Part shown: positions 14,497 to 21,863 of the stretch, one piece after another
Numbering within the stretch: position 1 is the first letter of the stretch
Layout of the letters: each line of letters opens with the position of its first letter
IMG/VR virus record: IMGVR_UViG_3300042506_000051
Coordinates: 1-25,550 of that record
Reading direction: 5' to 3' (one strand)
DNA: 25,550 nucleotides
Source of the DNA: a virus
Position numbers and translations under genes: made by a program
Notes under the pieces: generated by a model
Told to the model about the DNA's origin: nothing
Database searches by the model: none
Seen by the model: the letters and a program-made list of their open reading frames with translations, nothing else

Positions 14497-15003
14497 ATGA
14501 AACAGTGCAGCGCCTGCAAACAAGAAAAATCTTTAGTTGAGTTTCATAAAGATGCGTCTAAAAAAGACGGCTGCACAAGTACCTGCAAGGTATGCGCTAT
14601 TGCAAGAACCAAACAATACTACGCTCAGAACAAAGATGCGGTAGTTGCCCGCGCTAATGAGTGGGTCGCCAACAATCGTGATAAGCACAATAAGAAATGC
14701 AATGCTTGGGCTAAGCGCAACAAAGCGTCTGTCAATGCGAGGACTGCTAGACGGTACGCATCCAAAACACAAGCTACACCAAGTTTTGTAACGCATAATC
14801 CTGATCTGTTGTGGATGATCCAAGAAGCGTATGACCTTGCACAGTTGCGTACAAAGATGTTTGATACTCCTTGGGAAGTTGACCACATCATCCCATTGCG
14901 CGGTAAAAAAGCATCTGGTTTGCATACGCCTTGGAATTTGCGAGTAATACCTATGAGTGAAAACAGACGCAAGTCAAACATCATGGCTGGGGAATTCGCA
15001 TGA
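14497..15003 (+). CDS. free-standing HNH endonuclease
   Basis: A 168-aa protein starting one base after the preceding stop. The N-terminus has paired cysteines, CSAC (C4, C7) and C30/C33 in CKVC, forming a likely zinc site. The centre is Lys/Arg-rich and helical and could contact DNA. The C-terminal HNH core is WEVDHIIPL (D129, H130), then GLHTPWNL (H143, N147) and SENRRKSN (N156, N161). HNH enzymes nick or cut DNA; free-standing ones in phages are often homing endonucleases. It ends in an ATGA overlap with the next gene, so if it is a mobile insertion it has become well fitted to the operon. A packaging-associated role is less likely, as it is far from terL. Confidence 0.85.
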   Translation: MKQCSACKQEKSLVEFHKDASKKDGCTSTCKVCAIARTKQYYAQNKDAVVARANEWVANNRDKHNKKCNAWAKRNKASVNARTARRYASKTQATPSFVTHNPDLLWMIQEAYDLAQLRTKMFDTPWEVDHIIPLRGKKASGLHTPWNLRVIPMSENRRKSNIMAGEFA

Positions 15004-15416
15004 GTAGCATTCTCCAAACCCAGACGACCAGCTTTAAAACAGAGCTATACACAGCCGTCCACAATCTATCCACAGATACGTTAAAGATCGCTTTGTACAC
15101 GGCTGCGGCTGATTTAAACGAAGCTACCACTGTGTACAGTGCAACCAATGAAGTTACAGGTACTGGATATGTTGCGGGCGGGGTGGCTTTGACTGGCGTA
15201 ACCATTAACTCCTCTGGGTATACAGCGTATGTAGATTTTGCCGATGTGGTGTTTAACGCATCCGTTACGGCTCGTTGTGCTTTGATCTACAACGTTACTC
15301 AAGGTAATAAATCCATTGCTGTGTTGGACTTTGGGTCTGACAAAACATCTACCAATTTCACCATCACAATGCCTGCTAACACAGCCACGGCAGCGTTAAT
15401 CCGTTCTTCTAATTAA
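15000..15416 (+). CDS. small virion structural protein
   Basis: A 138-aa protein in ATGA overlap with the HNH gene. The sequence FKTELYTAVHNLSTDTLKIA, then LYTAAADLNEATTVYSATNE and VTGTGYVAGG, is a pattern widespread in phage structural proteins of unknown detail. A helical start is followed by a beta sandwich-like remainder with few charges. The C-terminal part (LDFGSDKTSTNFTITMPANT) continues the beta pattern. Position after the adaptors and before tail-fibre genes suggests a tail or neck role. No enzyme motif seen. Confidence 0.6.
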   Translation: MSSILQTQTTSFKTELYTAVHNLSTDTLKIALYTAAADLNEATTVYSATNEVTGTGYVAGGVALTGVTINSSGYTAYVDFADVVFNASVTARCALIYNVTQGNKSIAVLDFGSDKTSTNFTITMPANTATAALIRSSN

Positions 15417-15426
15417 GGAGTCTCAT

Positions 15427-15990
15427 ATGAGCTTGGACAAAATGACCGCTACCGACCAAGTAGCTGCAATCACAAAATACAACACCATGCCCTCTGATGA
15501 GATGGCTATCCACGGTACATACCACGCCATTTGCTACAGCATTGATGGTTTTATCAAATGGGACGAACCCATCCAGAACTTGGTAACGACTGTTGGTAAA
15601 AACTTGACTTTGGACACCATTCTTGGTAACTCAGCCGCTGGCGCGGTTGTGATGGGTTTAAAAGGTGTGGGCACTGCTGACGTTGCAGACACACAAGCTT
15701 CTCACGCAAGCTGGTTGGAAGTGGGTGGCACTAACGCTCCTGCATATTCTGGCAATCGTCCTACACCTTCTTTTGCTTCTGCCGCCGCCTCTAGCAAGGC
15801 TACGTCTTCTGCCGTGTCATTCTCTATGACCAGCACAGGTACTGTTGCAGGTTGCTTTATCAACATTGGCGGTAGCGCAACTAAAGACTCAACCACTGGT
15901 ACATTGTTCTCTGCGGGTGATTTCTCTAGTTCTAAGGCTGTGGTTAACGGTGACACGATTGCGGTAACGTACACATTAACATTGACTTGA
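15427..15990 (+). CDS. virion structural protein
   Basis: A 187-aa protein with AAGGAG (15415-15420) overlapping the previous stop. It opens with a helical stretch, then GTYHAICYSIDGFIKWDEPI and QNLVTTVGKNLTLDTILG, a segment I recognise from structural proteins of many environmental phages. The remainder is Ser/Thr/Gly/Ala-rich and beta-like, with a low-complexity run near 112-130. Together with the gene at 15000 it probably forms part of the tail. Its stop falls just before the next start. Named function unknown. Confidence 0.6.
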   Translation: MSLDKMTATDQVAAITKYNTMPSDEMAIHGTYHAICYSIDGFIKWDEPIQNLVTTVGKNLTLDTILGNSAAGAVVMGLKGVGTADVADTQASHASWLEVGGTNAPAYSGNRPTPSFASAAASSKATSSAVSFSMTSTGTVAGCFINIGGSATKDSTTGTLFSAGDFSSSKAVVNGDTIAVTYTLTLT

Positions 15991-15991
15991 T

Positions 15992-16825
15992 ATGGCGTTA
16001 GCTTGGGGTGATGGCGCATGGGGTGATAACGCATGGGGCGGGGGAGAAACTTTCCCTGTCAGCGTTACTGAAACTGCCCTGATTGCCGACTCTCCAGCCG
16101 CTGGGTTGTTGATTGATGTAAGTATTACGGAGTCGTTGACTGGCGGTACGGCTTGGGGTGAGGATACGTGGGGTTCTGGTTCGTGGAGTGGCACATCAGG
16201 CATTCAGGATGTTCAGACTGTAGCCTTAACAATGAATGTAACAGTAGATGAGTCTGCTGCCATTGCTGAAGTCCAGTCTGCTACTGCGGTGTTTGCTGGT
16301 TCTGTCACTGAGACTGCGGCTATTGCTGATGTAAACGAGGCAATAACCAGCTACAACGTCAGTGTGTCAGATAGTCAAACCATTACGGATGATGAGGCCG
16401 CGCAGACAAGTTACAACGAGAGCGTTGCGGATTCGTTAGGGATTGTGAGTGTAGAAGAAGCAGTTGCTACATTCTTGGGTGATATATCGGAGTCGATTGC
16501 AATAGCAGAAGCGCAGGTGGCTGTGCTGATTATGACCATCGTAGAGACGATGGCTATTGAAGAAGGAACGACTGTAGGTACGTATTATCAAGAGTTTTTA
16601 ACTGAGTCTGCGGCTATTGCGGAAGTAAACGGCGGTATAGCAAACTACAATTTAAGTGCATCAGATACGATGGCAATAACAGAAACAAACGGTGGACGAT
16701 ACTTGTGGGAAATTATTGATGACACGCAAGGCGTAAACTGGCAAAATATCAGCAATCCGCAAACACCGGGCTGGGGTGCTGTTGATACAACGGAATCGCC
16801 CGGTTGGACACAAATTTCTACATAG
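15992..16825 (+). CDS. acidic 20-residue-repeat tail protein
   Basis: A 277-aa protein with three parts. Residues 1-20 carry a Trp/Gly pattern (AWGDGAWGDNAWGGG). Residues ~23-240 are repeats whose conserved acidic residue falls at 27, 47, 87, 107, 127, 147, 167, 185, 205 and 225: a 20-residue period with one 18-residue step. The consensus is roughly V-T-E-S-x-A-I-A-E-V followed by x-x-A and an aromatic. One slot (about 52-80) is filled by another Trp-rich stretch. The end has regular Trp (NWQNISNPQTPGWGAVDTTE then GW). No signal peptide and no cysteine. A tail fibre or surface protein is likely from neighbours. The ATG lies one base after the previous stop. Confidence 0.65.
   Translation: MALAWGDGAWGDNAWGGGETFPVSVTETALIADSPAAGLLIDVSITESLTGGTAWGEDTWGSGSWSGTSGIQDVQTVALTMNVTVDESAAIAEVQSATAVFAGSVTETAAIADVNEAITSYNVSVSDSQTITDDEAAQTSYNESVADSLGIVSVEEAVATFLGDISESIAIAEAQVAVLIMTIVETMAIEEGTTVGTYYQEFLTESAAIAEVNGGIANYNLSASDTMAITETNGGRYLWEIIDDTQGVNWQNISNPQTPGWGAVDTTESPGWTQIST
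16058..16711 (+). repeat. 20-codon repeat array inside the acidic tail protein
   Basis: About ten diverged 60-base units encode the [TS]-[ED]-[ST] ... AIAEV-type repeat. Period is exact at the protein level except for one unit two codons short. The DNA has drifted enough that few long identical stretches remain, so the array is old or kept by protein selection rather than recently amplified. Confidence 0.7.
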
Positions 16826-16837
16826 TAGGAGCATTAA

Positions 16838-17644
16838 ATGGCAAATACGGCACTAATTGGCCTCACGCTACCAGCCACGGGCACACTGTCCGGGCAGTGG
16901 GGCGACACAGTTAACAACGCCATCTCGCAGATTGTGGACGTTGCCGTTGCTGGTACACAGACAATCTCCACTGATGCAGACATTACGCTGACCCTGACTA
17001 CAGGCACATACGCAAGTACAGGTCTGACTGCTAATAGCTCTCAGTACGCAGTGATCCTGTGGACTGCGGGCGGTACGGCTACACGAACCATCACGGTTCC
17101 TGCCCAGTCTAAGACTTACGTTGTCATCAACAAAACGTCTAGCACCCAGTCAATTATTATCCAAGGTACAACCGGAACGGGTGTTACTGTAGTGGCTGGT
17201 ACACGGGCTATTGTGGCTTGGGACGGTACTAACTTTGTTAATGTTGGCGGTGGCTCTGCGGCTGGATCTACAACGCAGGTTCAGTTTAATAGCTCTGGTG
17301 CATTTGGTGCTTCGGCTAACTTGACCTTTGATGGTACAACGCTGACAGCCAACGATCTAATTGATTCTTCGCTAACAGCCAGCAAGCCTGTATTTACAAA
17401 CGGCAGCAAGAACTTGGTATCTACTGGAACTCTTGGCGTTGACCAAGGCGGTACAGGTCTAACTACGCTGACTGCTAACAACGTGATTCTGGGTAACGGA
17501 ACATCTACACCCACTTTTGTTGCACCTAGTACAAACGGTAATGTTTTGGTGTCTAACGGCACTACGTGGACATCAGCCGCACCCGCAGCTTCTGGCGTAA
17601 CGCAAGCCAAAGCTACCATGTTTTCATTTATTTTCGGATTCTAA
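16838..17644 (+). CDS. tail-fibre protein
   Basis: A 268-aa protein with AGGAG before the ATG. The N-terminal GLTLPATGTLSGQWGDTVNN is a common opening of phage tail-fibre proteins of aquatic phages and probably the virion-attachment part. A beta-rich middle follows. The C-terminal third contains GTLGVDQGGTGLTTLTANNV, ILGNGTSTPTF and GNVLVSNGTTWTSA, a fibre repeat seen in many phages. It ends in an aromatic FSFIFGF. This is probably a base or shaft component to which the glycine-rich proteins downstream could attach, but that link is inference. Confidence 0.75.
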   Translation: MANTALIGLTLPATGTLSGQWGDTVNNAISQIVDVAVAGTQTISTDADITLTLTTGTYASTGLTANSSQYAVILWTAGGTATRTITVPAQSKTYVVINKTSSTQSIIIQGTTGTGVTVVAGTRAIVAWDGTNFVNVGGGSAAGSTTQVQFNSSGAFGASANLTFDGTTLTANDLIDSSLTASKPVFTNGSKNLVSTGTLGVDQGGTGLTTLTANNVILGNGTSTPTFVAPSTNGNVLVSNGTTWTSAAPAASGVTQAKATMFSFIFGF

Positions 17645-17654
17645 GGAGCTTTAA

Positions 17655-18050
17655 ATGGCAAACCCAAACCTCTTAGCCGCGACCACAGCTTCCGGCACGA
17701 CAACCTACTTAACCCCCAGCGCAACCACTGCGGTGGTTTTGGTTCCTAATGCTGCTTCTAGCGGTCAGGTTTTCAAGATCAACCAGATTGTTGCGGCTAA
17801 TGTGAATGGCACTTCAGCAGTGGATACAACTGTGGCTATCTACACCAATGGTGCAGTAGCTCAAGGCTCTGCTCCTTCTAGCGGCACGGCCTACCCGGTT
17901 GCCTCTACGGTGTCTGTTCCTCCTGATGCTTCTTTAATTGTTGTTGATAAAACGTCATCCATCTATTTGATGGAAGGTTCGTCAATTATTGTTACATCTG
18001 GTACAGCCAGCGGCATCACTTACACGATCTCATATGAGGTCATATCCTGA
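17655..18050 (+). CDS. small beta-rich structural protein
   Basis: A 131-aa protein with AAGGAG before the start. It is rich in Thr, Ser, Ala and Val with alternating hydrophobic residues, has few charges and no cysteine. Segments KINQIVAANVNGTSAVDTTV and DKTSSIYLMEGSSIIVTSGT look like successive beta strands. It sits between the tail-fibre gene and the first glycine-rich gene, so it may be a linker, cap or knob in the same fibre. No family recognised. Confidence 0.6.
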   Translation: MANPNLLAATTASGTTTYLTPSATTAVVLVPNAASSGQVFKINQIVAANVNGTSAVDTTVAIYTNGAVAQGSAPSSGTAYPVASTVSVPPDASLIVVDKTSSIYLMEGSSIIVTSGTASGITYTISYEVIS

Positions 18051-18062
18051 CCGGAGGCTACT

Positions 18063-18917
18063 ATGTCTCTTAGTAAAGTTGGCGGGATTCTCTCAGCCGG
18101 TTTAAACGGCATTAACTACCCTGTCACAGCGGTGGAGTACCTTGTCGTGGCTGGCGGGGGTGGTGGCGGAGGTTGTTCATTAACTGCAAATGGCGCTGGT
18201 GGCGCTGGTGCTGGTGGCCTTTTAACGGCTACTGGTTACGCTGTAACTATTGGTTCAAGTATTACTGTTACTGTTGGTGCAGGCGGTGCTGGGGGTTCTA
18301 CTAGCCCGACTGCTGGCGCACAAGGCACAAATTCTGTATTTGGTTCAATAACTTCTACAGGTGGCGGTTTTGGCGGTGGAAATACGGCTGGCGGCAATGG
18401 TGGTTCTGGCGGCGGTGCGGCATTAAGCACACCCGGTACTGGCACAGCAGGCCAAGGAAAAAATGGCGGTAGTGCTGGTGGTGGGCCAAATTATGGTGGC
18501 GGTGCTGGTGGTGGTTCTGGCTCTGATGGTGTTAATGGGAGCCTTACAAACGGCGGTGTAGGTGGAACTGGCACAGTTTCATCTATTTCTGGGAGTCAAA
18601 TCCAATACGCTGGCGGTGGTGGCGGTGGTACTTATGCAGGCGGCACTGTTGGTTTAGGTGTTGCTGGCGGTGGTAATGCAGGGAAATCAACTGGCGGTTC
18701 AGCATTTAGTGGTTTAGCCAATACTGGCGGTGGTGGAGGTGGTGCTTCTAGCGGTTCGGCTGTAGGTGCTGGCGGCGCAGGCGGCTCTGGCATCGTAATC
18801 TTACGCTACCCATCTTACTTAGCCCCTGCTACATCAACAACAGGATCACCAGAAACTTATGTGTCTGGAAACTATCGTGTGTACAAATTCATAGCCAGCG
18901 GCACAATTACATTCTGA
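18063..18917 (+). CDS. glycine-rich fibre-tip protein A (one module)
   Basis: A 284-aa protein with GGAGG (18053-18057) as ribosome site. After a 23-residue leader (MSLSKVGGILSAGLNGINYP) comes one glycine-rich module, from VEYLVVAGGGG to GSGIVILRYP, in which runs of Gly alternate with short strands such as ITVTVGAGG, NSVFGSITSTGGG and IQYAGGGGG. It ends with a 34-residue tail, TSTTGSPETYVSGNYRVYKF and ASGTITF. Such glycine-rich domains can form polyglycine-II helix bundles in phage adhesins such as the S16 gp38 tip. A receptor-binding role is likely. Leader and tail match protein C at 20566. Confidence 0.75.
   Translation: MSLSKVGGILSAGLNGINYPVTAVEYLVVAGGGGGGGCSLTANGAGGAGAGGLLTATGYAVTIGSSITVTVGAGGAGGSTSPTAGAQGTNSVFGSITSTGGGFGGGNTAGGNGGSGGGAALSTPGTGTAGQGKNGGSAGGGPNYGGGAGGGSGSDGVNGSLTNGGVGGTGTVSSISGSQIQYAGGGGGGTYAGGTVGLGVAGGGNAGKSTGGSAFSGLANTGGGGGGASSGSAVGAGGAGGSGIVILRYPSYLAPATSTTGSPETYVSGNYRVYKFIASGTITF
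18132..18812 (+). repeat. glycine-rich module 1 of 6
   Basis: The single module of protein A, from VEYLVVAGG to VILRYP. Shares with the other five modules the order: opening strand, Gly run, TVTVGAGG-type strand, NSVF-SITSTGGG, a long variable Gly-rich middle, YAGGGGG, NTGGGGG, and closing GSGIVI. Confidence 0.75.
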
Positions 18918-18923
18918 GGATAT

Positions 18924-20564
18924 ATGGCACAAGGAATCTTCACACTCAGACAAGTTAACCAAGCCATTCGTCAAGGCGCATGGTCAGCATTTAATCCACC
19001 TCAATTTGTAGAGTACCTTTGTGTTGCTGGCGGGGGTGGTGGCGGTGGTTCTTATGAAGGCGGCGGAGGTGGTGCGGGTGGTTTGTTAACAGGTATGGTT
19101 CCTGTTACGGTTGGCGCTTCTTACACGGTTACTGTGGGTGGTGGTGGAACAGGCGGGGCCGCACACTCAACTAGTGTTACTGTTACTAACGGTTCAAATT
19201 CTGTTTTTGGTTCTATTACAACTACAGGCGGTGGAAGAGGTGGTTCAGCAGAGCCAGCAACTCCACTAACTGTATTAAACGGCGGTAATGGTGGCTCTGG
19301 CGGTGGTGGCTCAAGATGGGGAATTTATGGCTTTGGTATACCCGGTGAAAGTGTTGCTGGGCAAGGAAATTATGGTGGTCGGTCTGAGAGCAATTCTGGT
19401 GCAACTGGAGGTGGTGGTGGTGCAGGAACTGTTGGTTTAAATGGGATTGCAGATTCAGTAGCTGGTAATGGTGGTGCTGGTATTGCTTCAGCTATTTCAG
19501 GAACAGTTACCGCATACGCTGGTGGCGGTGCTGGCGACAGTGGTGGCACAAGAGGAGTTGGTGGTGTCGGAGGTGGTGGTAATTATGAAACAGCAGGCAC
19601 AGCAAACACGGGCGGTGGCGGTGGAGGCTCAAGAGCTAGTGGCAGTGGTGGCGCAGGCGGTTCAGGCATCGTAATAGTCAGATACCCCGGCTCTGTGCAG
19701 TTTTACACTGGTGGGACTGTAGTAGCAATTAACGGCTATGTTGTTCATACATTTACTGCATCAGGTACTTTAGCGCCTACAACTCCTATTGCAACGCCGC
19801 AAACGGTGGTGTTTTATTCTTCTGGCACATGGACTGCTCCCGTTGGTGCAACACAAGTTCAATATCTTGTGGTCGCTGGCGGTGGCGGGGCTGGTTCTGG
19901 TGCGGCATCGGGTGGTGGTGCAGGTGGATTCCGTACAGCCACAGGACTTGCAGTTACTGCTGGAACAACCTATGCCGTGACTGTAGGTGCTGGTGGTAAT
20001 GGTTGTGTTGGAGATAACGAAGGTTCAACAAACGGTGGTGATTCCATATTTAGCACCATTACTTCTACAGGTGGCGGAAGAGGTAGGTCTAATAATGCAG
20101 GGGCCGCTGGCACAGGTGGTTCAGGCGGTGGTGGAACAACTAACTTCTGGGCTGGCGGGGCTGGCAATACACCATCAACATCACCTAGCCAAGGCAATAA
20201 TGGTGGCGCAGGTGCTGCTTCTTATGCTGGTGGAGGAGGTGGTGCAGGCGCTGTAGGAGCCGCTGCAACTAGTTCGTCTGGTGGTAATGGTGGCGCTGGA
20301 ACAGCATCAACTATTCTTGGCCCTTCTATCACCTATGCTGGTGGTGGGGGTGGAGGCACATTCCAAACTGCGGCAAACCAACAAGGAAGCGGCGGCGCAG
20401 GCGGCGGCGGTAGTGCTGGATTAAGTGGCACTTCGGGAGTCGGTAGTTCTGGAGTATCAGGCGCTTCGAACACAGGTGGCGGTGGCGGCGGTTGTTCGTT
20501 TATCAGTGATTATTTTAATGGCGGCAAGGGCGGCTCTGGCATCGTGATTATTAAATGGAGTTGA
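18924..20564 (+). CDS. glycine-rich fibre-tip protein B (two modules)
   Basis: A 546-aa protein starting behind GAGGA that overlaps the stop of protein A. The leader is MAQGIFTLRQVNQAIRQGAW. Module 1 runs from VEYLCVAGG to IVIVRYPGS. A linker, FYTGGTVVAINGYVVHTFTA, then SGTWTAPVGATQVQYLVVAG, opens module 2, which ends GGSGIVIIKWS at the stop. Both modules follow the Gly-run and short-strand pattern of protein A. The last codons (TGG AGT) also supply the GGAG ribosome site (20557-20560) for protein C. Leader, linker and end match protein E at 21864. Probable receptor-binding adhesin. Confidence 0.75.
   Translation: MAQGIFTLRQVNQAIRQGAWSAFNPPQFVEYLCVAGGGGGGGSYEGGGGGAGGLLTGMVPVTVGASYTVTVGGGGTGGAAHSTSVTVTNGSNSVFGSITTTGGGRGGSAEPATPLTVLNGGNGGSGGGGSRWGIYGFGIPGESVAGQGNYGGRSESNSGATGGGGGAGTVGLNGIADSVAGNGGAGIASAISGTVTAYAGGGAGDSGGTRGVGGVGGGGNYETAGTANTGGGGGGSRASGSGGAGGSGIVIVRYPGSVQFYTGGTVVAINGYVVHTFTASGTLAPTTPIATPQTVVFYSSGTWTAPVGATQVQYLVVAGGGGAGSGAASGGGAGGFRTATGLAVTAGTTYAVTVGAGGNGCVGDNEGSTNGGDSIFSTITSTGGGRGRSNNAGAAGTGGSGGGGTTNFWAGGAGNTPSTSPSQGNNGGAGAASYAGGGGGAGAVGAAATSSSGGNGGAGTASTILGPSITYAGGGGGGTFQTAANQQGSGGAGGGGSAGLSGTSGVGSSGVSGASNTGGGGGGCSFISDYFNGGKGGSGIVIIKWS
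19008..19690 (+). repeat. glycine-rich module 2 of 6
   Basis: First module of protein B, from FVEYLCVAGG to VIVRYPG. Differs from module 1 mostly in the central Gly loops. Confidence 0.75.
19857..20561 (+). repeat. glycine-rich module 3 of 6
   Basis: Second module of protein B, opening VQYLVVAGGG and closing SGIVIIKWS. The VQYLVV/IIKWS version is found only here and in module 6. Confidence 0.75.
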
Positions 20565-20565
20565 A

Positions 20566-21486
20566 ATGAGTCAAACTTTATTAGGTGGATTCCTTTCCGC
20601 AACCTTTAACCCACTGTCTGGTGCGCCTACGACTGTTGAATATCTAGTGGTTGCTGGTGGGGGTGGGGGTGGCTCTTGTAATGAAACGCCTTCTGGTGCA
20701 GGGGGCGGTGCTGGAGGTCTTTTGACTGCGGCTGGCTTTGCTGTGGCAACTGGCTCTGCATTAACTATTACCGTAGGCGCTGGAGGTAATGGCGGTGCGG
20801 TTGGTAAAAACAACGGAAGCAGTGGTTCAAACTCAGTTTTTTCTTCCATTACTTCAACTGGCGGTGGTGGCGGTTCAGCATTTGATAGCACTGGTAGTAG
20901 TAGCGGTGCTTCAGGTGGCTCTGGCGGTGGCGGAGTGTATTCAGCAGGTAACGGAGGTGCTGGAACTTCGGGTCAAGGATTTGCTGGCGGTGCTGGGGGT
21001 TCTGGCGGTCAAGGTGGCGGAGGTGGTGGTGGTTCTGGCTCTGCTGGCACATCACCAGCGGTTTCTTCACTTCCTTTTGGCGGCAATGGTGGTACTGGAA
21101 CTTGCTCTACGATTACTGGGGCAAGAGTTTTTTATGCTGGCGGCGGTGGAGCAGGTGGCCCAAATCCTAGCGGTACTGCCTTTCCTCCCGGACTAGGATG
21201 TGCTGGCGGAGGCGATGGGGGCATTGCTTACCCAACTGTAGCTTCTGCACAGCCCGGTTATCCTGCTGTAGCAAATACAGGTTCTGGTGGCGGTGGTGGT
21301 GGCTCTAACCGTGCTGGTAGTCCAGCCGCTGGTGTTGCTGGTGGCAATGGCGCTTCTGGCATCGTTATTGTCCGTTACCCCTCATCTCTCTTACCACCCA
21401 CTTCCACAACAGGAAGCCCTCAGATAAACTACTCTGATGGGTATCAGATTTATACTTTCACATCTTCTGGCACTATCACTTTTTAA
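20566..21486 (+). CDS. glycine-rich fibre-tip protein C (one module)
   Basis: A 306-aa protein with a short leader, MSQTLLGGFLSATFNPLSGA, one glycine-rich module (VEYLVVAGG to GIVIVRYPSS) and the tail TSTTGSPQINYSDGYQIYTF then SSGTITF. The same three-part plan as protein A, with related leader and tail but divergent Gly-loop sequences; it carries three cysteines (residues 38, 180 and 213) in its loops. Divergence limited to the loops is what one expects of receptor-contact surfaces under selection, though I cannot measure it here. It lies two bases after protein B. Confidence 0.75.
   Translation: MSQTLLGGFLSATFNPLSGAPTTVEYLVVAGGGGGGSCNETPSGAGGGAGGLLTAAGFAVATGSALTITVGAGGNGGAVGKNNGSSGSNSVFSSITSTGGGGGSAFDSTGSSSGASGGSGGGGVYSAGNGGAGTSGQGFAGGAGGSGGQGGGGGGGSGSAGTSPAVSSLPFGGNGGTGTCSTITGARVFYAGGGGAGGPNPSGTAFPPGLGCAGGGDGGIAYPTVASAQPGYPAVANTGSGGGGGGSNRAGSPAAGVAGGNGASGIVIVRYPSSLLPPTSTTGSPQINYSDGYQIYTFTSSGTITF
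20635..21381 (+). repeat. glycine-rich module 4 of 6
   Basis: The single module of protein C, from VEYLVVAGG to VIVRYP, flanked by the same type of leader and tail as module 1. Confidence 0.75.
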
Positions 21487-21495
21487 GGAGCAAAC

Positions 21496-21852
21496 ATGAG
21501 CCATTTCGCAAAAGTAGAAAACGGTGTAGTGACGCAAGTCATCGTCATCGAGCAAGACGTTTTAAACCTTGGTCACTGGGGCGACCCAGCATCTTGGGTT
21601 CAGACTTCATACAACACACAAGGTGGAGTTCACTCACAAGGTGGTACGCCACTGCGTAAGAATTTTGCTGGTATTGGTTACAGCTACGACTCAGGTCGTG
21701 ATGCGTTTATCCCTCCTAAGCCCTTTGCGTCTTGGATTTTGGATGAAGGCACTTGTCAGTGGGGCGCACCTACAGCTATGCCTGTTGTAGAAGGCAAGCG
21801 TTTCACATGGGACGAACCCACATTAGCATGGGTTGAAGTCGTTACCGCCTAA
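21496..21852 (+). CDS. conserved fibre-region protein of unknown function
   Basis: A 118-aa protein with AAGGAG (21485-21490) before the ATG. The sequence MSHFAKVENGVVTQVIVIEQ, then GDPASWVQTSYNT, NFAGIGYSYDSGRDAFIPPK and PFASWILDEGTCQW is a pattern I recognise from tail regions of marine and freshwater phages. It is globular, Trp-rich and without glycine runs, so unlike its neighbours. It could be a fibre cap, an assembly helper or a small tail protein. Only the second of the two glycine-rich pairs contains it. Confidence 0.7.
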   Translation: MSHFAKVENGVVTQVIVIEQDVLNLGHWGDPASWVQTSYNTQGGVHSQGGTPLRKNFAGIGYSYDSGRDAFIPPKPFASWILDEGTCQWGAPTAMPVVEGKRFTWDEPTLAWVEVVTA

Positions 21853-21863
21853 TAGGAATAATC

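Noticed and set aside
18063-20564. A and B as one gene split by a frameshift
   Set aside because: Each has its own ribosome site, start and distinct leader, and the same separation is seen for C and E.
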